Source of the DNA: Wuchereria bancrofti
Lineage: Eukaryota; Nematoda; Chromadorea; Rhabditida; Onchocercidae
DNA: 64,000 nucleotides
Direction: 5' to 3'
Assembly (NCBI GenBank): GCA_005281725.1
Contig: SSBO01000009.1
Location: 8,308,303 to 8,372,302 of the forward strand
Positions 1 to 15,000 of this stretch are shown piece by piece. The translations under genes and the position numbers were made by a program. Position 1 is the first letter of the stretch; every line of letters begins with the position of its first letter. The notes under the pieces were generated by a model. That model was not told the DNA's origin and made no database searches. It saw only the letters and a program-made list of their open reading frames with translations.

Positions 1-26
1 AAGGAATTAACTTTCTTTAATCTTAG

Positions 27-471
27 GTCCATGTATCAATAACTTATGTCCAGCTGGCTACTCATGCAATGTCAATAATTATTGTTGTCCACTTGGTTCC
101 GGTGCCGTACTTGGTACAACTTATACTATTTGTATCATTTTCTTGTTCATTTCTTTCTTTTTTTTCTAAATAAATTAACTTATTTCTTATTATTATGATA
201 AATTTAATATAATTAATTATAATGAGTCAGCCATTTAGCTTCTAATCAGTTTGCATTAAATGCTAAAATTATCATCTTATTTATTAACAAATAAGTAAGC
301 TTAAAAAAAAAGTCTAAATTTAATTTCTCGGAATATTTCTACTCTGATTTGTTTTATCATTTTATACTTTCAGGTCCTTGCATCAATAATCAGTGTCCGA
401 CAGGTTATACGTGTGGTGCTGGTAATTTATGCTATTCAATTGTGAGAAGTGGCTTAAAAAAACGAAAATAA
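27..471 (+). CDS. CC-domain cysteine-rich protein, 3' end only
   Basis: Two exons are visible, 27-113 and 374-471, joined across a GT-AG intron with matching phase; the gene starts before the window. Each exon encodes one short cysteine module of the form G-P-C-I-N-N-x-C-P-x-G-Y-x-C, and the first module continues to N-Y-C-C-P. This spacing resembles the nematode CC domain found in secreted or cuticle-associated proteins. The protein ends in a basic tail, G-L-K-K-R-K, at a TAA. Both exons begin with an acceptor followed by GT-CC and use the same phase, so they look like duplicates of one module-bearing exon. The second module lacks the C-C-P end. A secreted role is inferred from the family; no signal peptide can be seen because the 5' part is missing. 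Confidence 0.7.
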
Positions 472-1789
472 AACGATAATATCTTTGGTTTATGAAATTC
501 TATTTTTTTTTCTATTTTTTTTTTTGAAAATAATTTATTTGCCAAATTTGCTTTACATTGTTTTTTGTCGTGTTTTTCTGCTTCATTTTATGTTTTCTTC
601 AATTCACCAATTCAATCTTAGAAATTTATATTTGTAGAAAACAAACATTCTTTTCTTTTTCAGGACATAATTTCTGATAAAAAAATTTTGATTTTTATTG
701 TTCATTTTTTATTTTTTTAAATTTATAAATTTATCAGTTTTACTATCACTTTTTTTCTCTCTCTCAGAAACTGTAAGAAAATTTTTCTATACGATATTGG
801 TCTTACTACTTCATTTTACATCTCTAGTAAACAATGATGCATAATATTTGATTATACTTCTTACCTCCTTAATAAGCTCAGACTTTTAATAGATTTAGTC
901 GAACACTTAGTTATGATACTTTATAATATATAATAAGCCTAGAAATCTTAGTATTACTACACTACTGCTATTATTATTATTACTGATTTGCTTGCTTCAA
1001 ACTATATGAATATTTGTCACAGTTGAAAAATGTTCCGCAATAAAAGTGAAATTTTGCTTTTGGTTTTTTTTTTCTTAAAATTATATTGCCTACGAAAGGA
1101 AAATTTCTAATTAAAAAATTTTATTTTTAATGAGATGTAATAAAAGTTATCCACACTTTCATTAACAATTTCAACCAGAAAATGAATTCAAATTGCATAT
1201 AAAATTTCAAATTTGTTAAAAAGTAATTTGCATAAAAGACCGTAGATTTCAATCATACAGTATAAATGCTTCAAAATTCTTTATAACATCATTAACAATT
1301 TACTAATTAGTGGAATACAGTTGCACATCATCGATTCGGTTGCTACTGCTGCTGCTGACATATTCTGTTCAGCACGACTGGGTTGATTTCTTCTAATTAA
1401 GGTAATTCAAATGATTTAAAATTGTCAAATTATTCATCCTAATAGATTTATTAAATCGAAAATTACTGAAGTTGTTTATATTCATAAAATTTTAGTTATC
1501 ATCCCTTTCTCATTTGTATCTATGAAAAAAAAAGCAAATTATGCTAATTAAATTAATCATTTGCTTTTAAAGAATTAAAAATCATTTAAATATTTCACAA
1601 AAGTATTAAAAGATGACCCAAAATTAACAGTTATTTAGAGTTGTATAAAATGTTATTAAAAATCTTTGAAAGTTCTATTACGATTATAATTTTTGATTCT
1701 AACTGGAAAAATTTCTTCAGTTAATTATTTCACTAAATTTAATCCATAATTTGTATTTGACACATTAACTTCCAGGTCCTCCAATCCCA
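472..1789. other. Intergenic, upstream of the REEP gene
   Basis: AT-rich sequence with homopolymer runs. No open frame with usable splice sites was seen. A slightly GC-richer patch near 1325-1400 ends in a donor-like AAG/GTAATT and could be a 5' untranslated exon of the following gene. A clear acceptor (ACTTCCAG) ends at 1774, 16 bases before the start codon, and may serve cis- or spliced-leader trans-splicing. Confidence 0.4.
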
Positions 1790-3415
<1,626 letters not shown>

Positions 3416-3948
3416 TCTCTCCATTAATTCATTCCTAATAAAAATGCAAATCGATTAATTGATATGAATGATAATTCAATAAAAATGATAAATATGAACA
3501 TATATATGTGCATTACACTTGTACGCATATGCATGCATGCATGTCTTGCATACACACAATTTAATTCATTATTTTAAAATTCGCAAATGTTAACAATATT
3601 TGCCAAATAGAACTTCATACCCTATTTTTCAATTTTTTTTTTTGCATCCTTTTCTAAATTTTTTTTCATGCAATTTATTTATTAAAATATTTCATAAGAC
3701 ACATCCTTGCAAAATTTTAAGCTAAAATTTACATTTTTGACATTTTAAAATAATTTCAATCGGTAGAGAAATTCACTAATTATTAGCAATTTTGCATAAA
3801 AATACTGAGAGAAAATACTATAAATAACTAAACATACGGTTTACCAAATTATTTTCATTAAATTCTTTTACAAAAGATATTTTTTTTTAGTTGTGCGAAA
3901 GTTAAAAGAAGAAAAAAGGAATTAAAAAACTGAAAGAGAAAGGAACAA
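3416..3948. other. Intergenic between the REEP gene and the cysteine-rich gene
   Basis: AT-rich spacer. It holds a short alternating purine-pyrimidine run of GCAT units (about 3520-3545) and several T-runs. Polyadenylation-like AATAAA motifs occur just after the REEP stop. No coding exon was seen. Confidence 0.4.
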
Positions 3949-6900
3949 ATGACAATTATAACATTGATACATCGCCAATTGATATTGTCAGTTGCGCTAT
4001 TGTCAACTATTAATTTACGAATGACATTTGGAACGAATTTTTTTGAGCAAAATATTGATCATTGTAAGTTTAAAAATATTAATTTGGAAAGAAAAATAAC
4101 AATCAATGCATTTAGATTATCAAAAACTTTTTCAATCGTAAATTTCTTTCGAGCAAAATTATTTTATTTTTTTAAAATAGAACTGTGCAATCTGAGGGCG
4201 ATAAGAAAAGTTTTTGAATTGTGTAATATTTTCATTTCATCCATTGTTTAATCATTTCGTTTAATTTTTAATCATGACAAATGTTCATAGTTCAAATACT
4301 GAAAACGACCAACATTTTTACACAGTACATGAAATTCGATTGATATCAAAAGTTTAAATTAAAGATTTAAATGATATTTAAAATTCTTCACTTGAAATTT
4401 TTCAAAAGATGTGTTCTAAATTAAAATTTTCACAAAGATTATTCTGAATCTGAAATTAAAAAAAAAAAAAAAACAAAAAAAAAGAAATTAGCATCATTTG
4501 AAAGATTTATCTTTAAGCAAAATGATTATACTGTCAACCGAAAAATTTCAATATGTAAAATTGAAATTTTCAAATAAAATCAAAAATATAGGCATATTTT
4601 GAGTTTAAAAAAGAGAAAAAGCTTTCCTCTTTTTTTTGAAGATATTACCGATGATAAATGTCACGAAGCGGTTTTAAATTGCACTAATCATTGGAGTATA
4701 ATTCCATTTATTCCACCTGTTGGATTATGTGAAGAGTAATGAACCTTTATCATCGTTATTCTTTCTTTTTTCTTTTCTCAAATTTTATTAAAATAAAAAA
4801 AGTTCAATTTGAGATGTTTTTTTTTGTGAATAACAGCGAAAGTTTATAATTATTATGCAAGAAATTTCACAAAATCTACCGCACATTATTGTTTAGTGGG
4901 AAATATACCAAGCGATAAGTTTTGAATATATATTTTGCTGTTCAATTTAAATGCATATCAATTTGTCATCTAATAAAGATGTAGCAAAACATCATTAAGC
5001 AGTAATAAATTGAGGGTTGATCAAAAATTTCCACAGTATCAGAAATTAAAATAAATTGAATGATTTGAATTATCGTAATAGGGTTATTGTTTAATCAAAT
5101 ACTAAAAAAAAAATTTTATTAACTAAACATAAATTTAAAAATAAGGAATAAATTAGACACAGTTATCATTTGTTATATTACAATGTTAACATTCATGTTA
5201 TTATTTAATAACAAATAATACTTATTATTATTGTTTAATTTTCAATAATGCTTTTCATCATTCAATTCAAAAAAGGGCATAATTTGATAAAATAATTGAT
5301 TTTATGGGAATGATTTTCTTTTTCTACATTAATAATTAATTAATATATAATTTTCCACTTTTTTCTATTTTTCGTAGTCTCTAATATTTGCTATAATATT
5401 TGTTTCATAAAAAGTTAAGGTTTCAATATTTCAATTTGTTCAAAATGCATTTGATAAAACAATATCATAGTATTACCGCTTCATCGAATAATTAGAATTG
5501 AATTGTAAAACAAGAATTTCCTTCTATTCTTTTGCTAATTAATTTTTGTTCTTTTTTAAAACTTATTTCCACTTGTTCATTACTCTAGATACATTTCACA
5601 TTATTAATTGACCTATGTATCCCATATCATATCATACCATATCATATCATATCATATCATTATTTCACTATAATTCTCTATCTTTACTTATGATTTAGCA
5701 TTAAAGATTAATTAAAACTTTAAATTATATAATTATAATTCTGAACTTTAATTTAGATATTTCTCAATTGAATGTATGACCGAACTAGTCGTTTCATCAA
5801 ATTGTATCGATGAACCGGGTTATGGTGAATTTCTGGAAAAAATTGCAGTTGTAATTGGTTTGTATTACGTTCATTCAGTAAATTTTTTTTTTCCAGTCAT
5901 ATGTAATGTAAATATTTTCATTGAAACGCTCTTCCAGAAGATTGCGCTAAATCCGGAATGCGATGGACATCAATTGTCCTGAAACAGTTAATCAGTAGAG
6001 CGATGAAGCATATTTTTTGTCATGAAATACAAAAACAATGTTACAATATTACCACATGGAATCCACAGAAAGGAATATGCGAGTATGTTAATCAACAATG
6101 AAAAAAAAAAGTATAATCAAAAGTGTATAAAAGTATGATAACATCAAAAATGATAAAAGTATGATGGTTTCAAAATATTTTTTATTCAGCACTAAATTAA
6201 TTCGATGCATCAAAAATTATATTTTTATTTTCATCTATTGATAGATTGATACATCAAAGCCACTGATTAGTAATCAGTTAAAAGTTATATTACCAATCAC
6301 TGATACATTGCATCGCTTCCGGTTACACTGATTGATCATCAAAAGTGATCAATTGCAAAAGGTGAAAATAACCAAATTTAAATTTCAGTGTAATCAATAT
6401 TATTGTCCGAATTGCTTTTTTTTCTTTTTGTTTTAAATTGTACCATAATAAACAAATGATATTTACGGTTTAATTTAGAATATTTCTAAATTACAAAAAA
6501 AGAGAAAAAATGTAATTTATTTCAGCATAAATTTTCCGGCTTGCATAATGCGAACATATACTGAAGAATACTGTAAAGAATTTGAAGATGATTTAGAGGT
6601 TTGTTTACAACATGTAATCGATTTCTGTTCCAATATTTGTAAATAATAGTAAATTAGTAATTAATAATGTTAATAATTAATAACAATAATAATAACAATA
6701 ACGATAATTATTACTGCATTATTATCAATCAATAATTGTTATCTTTCAGTATTGCAGTCCTTTTTTTATCTTTTTTTTAAACTTTCGGGTATTTTTTACA
6801 GTAAAATTAGATGATTTTTAGTTGGAGTATTATATGTGTTTGTCGAGTGCAACAAAATGTAACAACAAGAAAGAAATAATCAATGAATGTGAGAAAGAAT

Positions 6901-7025
6901 ATTTGGTAGAAATCAAACGGATCACTGGAGAGATTGATCGACGACGTAATTTGGCTACTAATAAAAATAAATTAGAAAAAACAATTGGTCAATTGGAATC
7001 TAAACCGTCTAATCAAAAATTTTAA
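3949..7025 (+). CDS. Secreted cysteine-rich protein, unrecognised family
   Basis: Six exons (3949-4063, 4642-4735, 5757-5857, 5938-6082, 6526-6598, 6822-7025) join in consistent phase to 243 residues. The start has a hydrophobic signal-like segment, L-I-L-S-V-A-L-L-S-T-I near residue 11. About fifteen cysteines follow at intervals of roughly 8-25 residues, for example D-K-C-H-E, L-N-C-T-N, G-L-C-E-E, I-E-C-M-T, I-F-C-H-E and E-E-Y-C-K-E-F. The C-terminal 45 residues are charged and cysteine-poor, likely helical. N-C-T and N-I-T are possible glycosylation sites. I do not recognise the family. The pattern of paired cysteines with aromatic and acidic spacers suits a disulfide-bonded extracellular protein. 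The donor at 5857 (GGTTTGT) is the least certain junction; it was picked because it alone keeps the frame with the exon at 5938. The first intron is 578 bases and the second about 1 kb. Confidence 0.65.
5620..5662. repeat. Pentanucleotide microsatellite (ATATC)n
   Basis: Tandem CATAT/ATATC units with one variant (ATACC) occupy this stretch of the second intron of the cysteine-rich gene. Short related runs recur near 32380-32425. Confidence 0.8.
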
Positions 7026-7365
7026 AGACTGAACTAGCTGATATTTATTTCAATTTCAATTTGAATTATTCATTATCAATTATAACGTTGATCAAATTTA
7101 CTGATTACTATAACATGAATTAATATGTGAAAATTTGCTTTACATTAATTAATTCACAAAAATTCACTGTAAATCAATGTCAATTAGTAAAATATATCTT
7201 CAATATATTAATTGCTTAAACAATTTCATAATAAAATATCCAAATGAAAAGAGGAAAAAAAATTAATTTATCATCATATGTAAAGCATTTGCTCTCTTTT
7301 ATTCTATGTATTCAAAAAAACAAAACTCGAAAATATTTTTAAAAAAATTAAAGAAAAAAGATTTA

Positions 7366-7420
7366 TGTCTTTCTCCCTTTCTTTCTTTCTCTCTCCCTCT
7401 TTCTTTTCTCCCTCTCTCTT
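7366..7420 (+). repeat. Polypyrimidine tract (C/T only)
   Basis: Roughly fifty consecutive C and T residues made of CTTT, CTCC and TCTC units, just 3' of the secreted cysteine-rich gene. Such tracts can form triplex DNA, but nothing here shows that it does. Confidence 0.6.
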
Positions 7421-8192
7421 GCATATTAGACTGTAGAAAATTTGAAATTTTTTTATTACAAAATTTAAGCAAAAAAAAGGAAAAATGAAATTTAAAAAGT
7501 ATAAATTAAAATAAATCCGATCATCGTTTCATTTTATTTCCATTCTTTATTAGCATCAGAGAGAATCAAACTATTCTTAAGTTCTTCCCAAATGATTATC
7601 ATTTATCATTTGCCTTCTCATTCATTTCATTTTGCGTACGATTTCTTCATCCTTAAACTTAATATCACAGAGTTAAAAAAAAGAAAAACTATTTTATAAA
7701 TATTTTTATCTAAACAATTATGTTAAAGAATTCTTGACATATGAAAAATTCTCAAATAAAATTATCACTCATTGATTTTTGAATAATTATTAATACCATA
7801 ACTAATGCATTCTTTAAAATGATTTTATTACAAGTTAACTTACATCCAATAAGATTATGCAAATTAAAGGAAAAAAAAATCATTTAAACAGTAACATAAC
7901 CGAAAAAATTTTTCAAAAAAAACTTTTAAATTAAACAAACTGTTTTTGTTATTTTATTTCTTTCTTCAAATAATTCATTCTATTTATTCACCATTTAAAT
8001 GGTAGCATCTATTTAAAAAGACTGTAATGATTTTTGATTATTAACGATGATTTTACTAATCCCATTAAATACAATTAAATATAAGCGCTATTAAATCAAT
8101 AGATATAGAAAATCACTTTGCTGATGATAAAAGTAAATGTAAATTTTGAAATGGCCGATTAAAATAATAAATAAAGTCAGTTAATTATATTG

Positions 8193-8214
8193 TAACCCAA
8201 CTTTCATTGGGTTA
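8193..8214. repeat. Inverted repeat, 8-bp stem
   Basis: TAACCCAA and TTGGGTTA are exact reverse complements separated by six bases. It stands alone upstream of the NOVA gene. It may be a hairpin or a dyad protein-binding site, and its role is unknown. Confidence 0.5.
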
Positions 8215-9086
8215 AATTATTTGTCACAATGGTCTGTCAATGATTTTTAACGGGCTGTAGTGCTGACTATTAAATTGAATCTCAAGCAATCGATAAATAA
8301 TTTGAGGGATACTCAGCGTGGCGTTGGGGTGACGACTCATTTCTTTTATTTTTCCTTGTCAGTATTTTGGGCTGATTTATTGAGGTTTTTCTTGTGGCAG
8401 TGATTAGAAGGGTTAAAGGTTATGGCGTTTGTGAAGAATTTTTGGAAATGCGATAGGATGATACATATTACATCTCATCATTGTGTCTGATTGATTGGGG
8501 TCAAATGATTTAAATTATGGATAATATTTAAAATCAGGGGTGTTAAATGGTATTTGCTGAATGCATTTTTATTAATTGGATATTTTTACTGGCATTTATG
8601 AACATTGATATATCATATATAGGGACTAATCAAATGTTGCTATAATTTTGATGTAATGTTTATTTCATTAAAATTCTGGGAATTATGTAGTGTCTAGTAT
8701 GCCAGTTAAATTTTTGCTCGCGGTTAATCAAAACACGTGTGAGCTGCTTGCAGTAATAGCTTGTTGTATGATTAAGTTATATACATTTATGTGTAATGTA
8801 ATAATTTCACGAGGGAAATACTATTCCTTGAATAGAATGATTCTTGATTTTGATGAGTTGATGCTATTCTTGCCAGTTTGAGTATTTAATTCCTGTGGTG
8901 CAATCAATTCATTTAGACTTATTCACAACTTGTTTATCTTATATTAATAACTTTAGTGATGTATTTCATTTTCAGAGATTCTTTGAATGCTTGCTTTTAT
9001 TCCTCGTTACGCATTCAACTAAAAAACTTCTTCCGAAACTGTTTTCTCACAGTGTTTTTTCCTTGTAGGTATTTAATTTGAAGCTG

Positions 9087-12000
9087 ATGGCTAACGATAT
9101 TACAAGTGACACAATGGACGATAACAAAGATAATGGTAAAAATTGGAAATGTTTTCAAATTTTAAATTTGAGATAAAAATGAAGTAATTAATATTCGAAA
9201 TTGCACTCCTTCATTGGCTGTTAGGTAGTATTCGCTAGTGATGAAAGTAGGCCAATTTTAAACTGCAGCTACTAATGCGCTGGTAAAATCATATTGTCGG
9301 ATTAGTATTTTGCATAACAGTCCTTGGTTTTTCGAATATAACGTTAATGAATGTTCTATAATAGAATAATATCGAAAAGAGGAGAAATGTCACTATCTAC
9401 AAAATTCATAGTGAGAACTCGTACAGTTTTTCTCTTTTTAGATTTTAAGAACTAGATTTTTCCTCCATTTTGAAAAAAGAGTTACACTTTGGAGTCGGGG
9501 ATACCTTCGAGACCACAGACATTGTAGGACGACTCTCAAATTGTAGGATTTAAATATTAAGTAAGCGTATATTCGTAACTACTGTATGTGGTGTGATCTA
9601 TGTTTCATTTTTTTAGCATAAAAATAAGTTTAAACTATGAAAATCAAATTGAACTATACTGTCGTTAAATGAGGAACGTGTCATATGCTTATAAAAGATT
9701 CGCAAGTTTTGTTTTTCTGGTACGATTGTAGAAGGCAATCCGGCTACTATGCAAGGGGCTCTTTCGACTGGACAAAAGCGTAGTCGTGATGAACGTGGCG
9801 GGCCAGCAACGAAGAAAGCTCATGTTTCAGAAACAGAGGGTGATTTTTGCGAACTTTTGGAAATGAATTTGAAAAATTCTTTTTTTCGTGAAAAGGATGT
9901 GACAAATATTAGGAAGTGGGATGCAAAATGAAAAGCCAGCTGTCTTTTGGGATATCTCCATCGCAGCTTTTCTTTCGGGAACGAATGAACTTCGATCATC
10001 AATAACAGCTATTTGGGAGGAATTCTAAGGATTTAAATTGACTCTGGTTTCCTAACGAAAAAAAGAATTATAAAAGTTTGGTGTTAATAATTTTATTCAA
10101 GAGAACAGGAAAGAGTCAATGATTTACCTTTATCATAACGAGAGATTGTGGATTTTTGAATTAAAAGTAGAACGACTGAAATCGTAGTTGGATTTATTGA
10201 CTTGCAGTAATCACAGTTTACCAAATTGCAGTATTTTTCATTCTTTTTGAATTTGGAGGGGTTTTGAAAGAATTTCATTGAATAATAATATTCATTGTAT
10301 GAAGTTTAGACAAGATCTTGACTGTTTGTTTTCTAGATAACATGGTGCAGGTAAAGGTACTAATCCCTTCAGCAGCTGTTGGTGCTTTGATCGGCAAAGG
10401 TGGGGAAACAATGCGTAATTTAAAAAGCGAATCTGGTTGCCGTTTGCAAATGAGTAAAAATCAGGAAGTATATCCAGGTTTCTCTTTACTTTCTCATAAA
10501 CTGCTATTCAGATGGAAAATCAATCTATTTTCAAAATGAGGATTGTTTATTTTTTGCTTGACCTGGTATCCTTCCGATCCGATAGAGTGTAATATCTTAC
10601 CTACATCTAAGAAACAGGATTGATACACTGTCTCTTCTGACATTAGCTAAATCAAACGAATCTTTTTACCAATGGATCACCTAAAAATGGCCGATGAGTT
10701 ACTGGCATCTGTTATTTAGGTAGTTGGTCATTTGTAGGCAGTATTTACGCTAACTGCGTCATGGATGTTACCTCCAAGCATGCTGACCGTTTTATTCATT
10801 CGACAGGGTAATAACTGGACACATAACATTTGAAGTGTTTAGGAACCAATGAACGGATTTGTTTGGTAAAGGGGAAAATTGCATCTGTTCTAAAAGTTTC
10901 CGATGTTATTTTGGAAAAGATTCGTGAGAAAGTGGACAACAATACCCCATCGGATATTTTCGATCATAAAGGAATGGAACGAAAAAATGAGGTGAGGAAG
11001 AATTTTAAATACCATGATGCTCTGACATTGCTTTCTATCACATTTTGCTACAGTCTAACTGGAAAGTCATTCAGATTATCATCTTTCGCGAATTACACTT
11101 GTTTTTGAAAATTTGAATTTCGAGAAATTCCAATTCTCTTCGAATTCAGTTTTCCACTGTTTTAAGAATTTTTACAGTTATTCTTCTCTTCATTTCCCAA
11201 AAACATATTCACTCAAATAGTTTTTTTTTCGAAATTCATGATCAGTTTGTTGTAGAAAGCCAGTCATCTTGCTCTCAATATATGTTCCAACAGTATTGAA
11301 TTCCGGAAGTTTCAGTATCTTTTATTACTCTCTAATCAGTTTGGTTTACAGATTGTTCCAGAAAAGCTTACCTCTCGTGGTCAGAGTCTATTCTCTCTCA
11401 CACAAATACCTTTCGATCATGCTTATCTGAAGACACGAATTCGGATCTTTTCTTAACCTCAAAATCTTTTCCCTTCAAAAATTTGTGTGCTTGCTGACGA
11501 TTAGGTAGTAGACGAATTTGTTTTGCATGTTCCTGATGGGGCACGTTCACTTTTATACTGTTAGATTACCATAGACTATTCTTAAACTTTTAAGAATTTA
11601 CTCACCTTTGTTTTTCATCTAATTCATGTTTATCTCACGAACTGTTTTAGTTAATTTTAACTTGGTCCCCCTATCACAAAATATTTGGACCTTATGCGGT
11701 TGACCGTGGAACCTCATCCGGACTGTGCAAAACCTGCAGGTGTATCCAAAACTGGTTGGATTCAAATAAAACAAAGTCATCAAAAATTCAGATGAAACTC
11801 GTGGTGCCAAATACTTCGGCCGGAATGGTGATCGGTAAGAGTGGTGCGCGTATCAAGGAAATTCGTGAGCAAACTGGGGCAAATATCCAAGTTTATCCTA
11901 AAGCTGGCAGCCAGGAAGCTAAAGTTAGCCAAGAACGGATCATCACGATAGCTGCTGAACAGGATGAAGTTCTCATGGATGCCCTCCAGCGTGTCTTGGA

Positions 12001-15000
12001 AAAGGTAGCAGCAGATCCGCAACATGCCATGGCAACAATACCTGATCATAAAGATGATAGTTTTGGTCCGGCTAGTGGCTTGTTGCACGGAATGGGTGGT
12101 GGTGTTCAGGGCCAGACGATTCAGCCCTTCGATTTCAGCAGTCGTAGCCAGAATGCGCCCCAGTTTGGTGGTGCTCCAACAGTGCAGCAAAATCATTTTG
12201 GACAGATCAGTCATGGTGCTGCTCAAGTTTGGCAGCCGAATCAGCAAAGAGCTTTAGGTGAGATTTGGTGGACTGATAATGATGATTCCGGAATAGTAAA
12301 GAGGGGGAGAGTGTGGGAAGTCAGGATGGAAAAGGAATTGATGGTTTTTCTAAATATGGATTTCCCAAGAAATCCTGGATTTTCGAATTGCTTTCAGATC
12401 ATGTCTTCCTTTCTTTGTGAAGGTCTGATCTTTTTCTCTTATTTTGAAATGAGTAAGGATTCCTGCTTTCTGCTCCTCCTCCTCTTTGCTATTACTCATA
12501 ATGAGCAAATTATAAGGAGAAAAAGTTATTCTTCTTTTATTGTCATTAATCTTTTCCTCAAAACGTGGTCTGAACAAACCACACTTTTTTCCTGTATTGT
12601 AAATTATGCCCATTTTGTGTCCGGGCAGTTCTGATCGCAATCGTCAAACAGTCTCAGGTTTGCCTCTTCTTAATCAAGCTCCAGCCTTTTTAAGCAATAA
12701 TTTCGATTTTTTCTTATATTATGCACGTTTTTCCCAACCAGAACATCATTAATCACCTAATTCCGGCCATTCTTATCAGTGGTTTTTCCAATATCAGTGG
12801 TTCATTACAAGCGTCGTGTGAGTGGTATGAATGATACAGTGATAGAGTTCGGGTTAATACATAAGAAATGGTTTGGATTTAAACCATTCTAAGTTGTTAT
12901 ACAAATGTCGTAGTTTACTATAAATACTTGGGAAAACACTTGAAAATTGAAGCAGCAGTATTATCGGTAATTGTTCAATAGTGAACACCTTCAGCCCACA
13001 ACTTATCTATCATAGCAGGTATAGCTGAAGTTCTGACATGATATGCTTTAGACCATTAACGACTTTCAGAACTAAAACAATATTTATAACAGCATTTTCA
13101 TTAGCTACTCCTTCGATATGTAGAGCTGTAGATATTCCTACTAACATTGTGAATGACAGATTGTAGTGTTAGGTAATTAATGAATTCGTGTTATGATATT
13201 TGGGGATAGACCAATTCATGGCACTTTTTTGTGGGATATATTTAAGTTGAGTTGTTCTTGTAAGCGATCATTTCTCATTATTTGAATGGTTTTTTTCGGG
13301 TTATAGTTCATCTCATGCCGTGGTGGCCATTTAAAGCTGCTTTGTTTACCCATAAAAATCTGCTCGTGTACCATCACTAATAAAATGTACTGCCCGTCTG
13401 CCGTCTTCTTAGTGATGGTACTGTCATGCGAGTGCTTTCCACACCATTCATATTGTTTTCATTCGCTCTTATAACGTGCAGGAAGAGTTTAGAAAATTTT
13501 CACCTTGGAAACAGTGATACTATTGAAAAACAAAATGCAGTAAAATTTCAAATTTTTAATGCGCCCTGTTATTGGCTGGATTTGAATTTGCTTTTTGTTT
13601 AGAAGCGACATATGCAGCACCGGCAAAGGATTTATATCAGCAGAACAATATGGCTGGTTTCAAATTTAACCCTATGCAAGGCTTAGGGAATAGTGAGGTA
13701 TACGTTTTCGGCTTTTTCCTGAATATATCTTCGTTAATAAGTCATACTTTCCTTGTTTTTGTGTTCTTTATTTTGGTAGACGTTTTCTAGTGATTTGAGT
13801 GGTTTTCGAATTCGTAGAATGGGGAATGTGGAAGAAATCAAATACATGAATAACTTTAATTTCGAATTCGAATCATGCTCTGAAACATTATTCGAATTAT
13901 GCTGTGCTTAACTTTATTTATAACTTTTGGGAAACTTCATTTATTTTGTAGTTGCTGGCATTTCTGGATAGTTTACAATCAACTTTGCGCACATCTGGCT
14001 TCAATGAGACCAGTGTAGCAGAAGTTATGCAAGCAATGCAGGTAAGTCTTACAAATTAAGGGTATAAACTTTTTCGACAAGAATCCATACTTTCTTGTAT
14101 TTGTTAAATAAGTTCCGTTGCTTCTTTCATTCAAGACCATTATTCCTTTCATTCGGGTTGCTTCTCCCGATATTTTGGTTAAAGTGTTTAGCATCCTAAT
14201 CCACAACTAATCTATCGTTGTCCTGTTTGCCAGGTTAATATGTTCCAGATTTTGGCAAAATATAACATCATGGGTTTGGGCCTTGGACTCGGTGTTGCCG
14301 CAATGGCACAGATGCGGACAAACGAAACTCCCTCTTTGACTTCATCTCAAGGTTTATCACAGCCGCAGCGATTCGAGACCACTAATTTAGCAGGTACGGC
14401 CGCCACAGTCGACAACGGTGATCGTCGATTCAGTGGTGGATCAGGAGGAAGTGGTGCAGCGGGAGGAACAACAGGAACATCATCAGGCGGAGGACAAAAC
14501 GATTTAAGCAAAGTACAATCATTCTTTTATCGATAAAGCAAATAACCAGTGGTTTTTTTTTTCCTTTTTTTTTTTTTTTTCCTTTTTTTTTTTTTGAAAG
14601 CTTGTGAATCTACCAGTTTGAGATTTGTATCTTTTGTCACTTCTTGGACTCTTTATGAAGATTTTATTTCAACTTTTATACCTTTCAACTTCTTGGACTG
14701 CATTTTTTGGACTTTTCTAATCAAACAGAAAATTTTCGTAAATTTTCAATTTTGTCATAAATTCCTGCTGCTTCATCAAGTTCTTGAGCACTAATCAAAG
14801 CTATTTTTAGGGAATTTTAACGTTATTTTGTTCTGAATCTTCTAAATCATTCCCAGTTTAAATTCTTATTTATCGTCAGTCATGCATGCCTGATAAATCT
14901 TTTGTTGCGGAATAGAAGAGAGTGAACGCGAGTAATGTGGCGCGCTCCCGTGTCATATTGCATAAATTTTTACTTTTAATGTGTAGTTGGCAAGTAATTT

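Larger units (their letters stand above)
7026..9086. other. Intergenic, upstream of the NOVA gene
   Basis: About 2 kb with no supported coding exon. It contains a 50-base pure pyrimidine tract (about 7366-7420), a stretch rich in TCAT near 7590-7640, a small inverted repeat at 8193-8214, and a less AT-rich zone from about 8200 to 9060 that could be promoter or 5' untranslated sequence of the NOVA gene. A strong acceptor (CCTTGTAG) ends at 9068, shortly before the NOVA start codon. Confidence 0.4.

Noticed and set aside
8690..8881. 63-codon open frame upstream of NOVA
   Set aside because: No homology, no phase-compatible splice sites to the NOVA exons.
11780..12247. 155-codon minus-strand open frame
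   Set aside because: Exact antisense shadow of the KH2 exon of NOVA.
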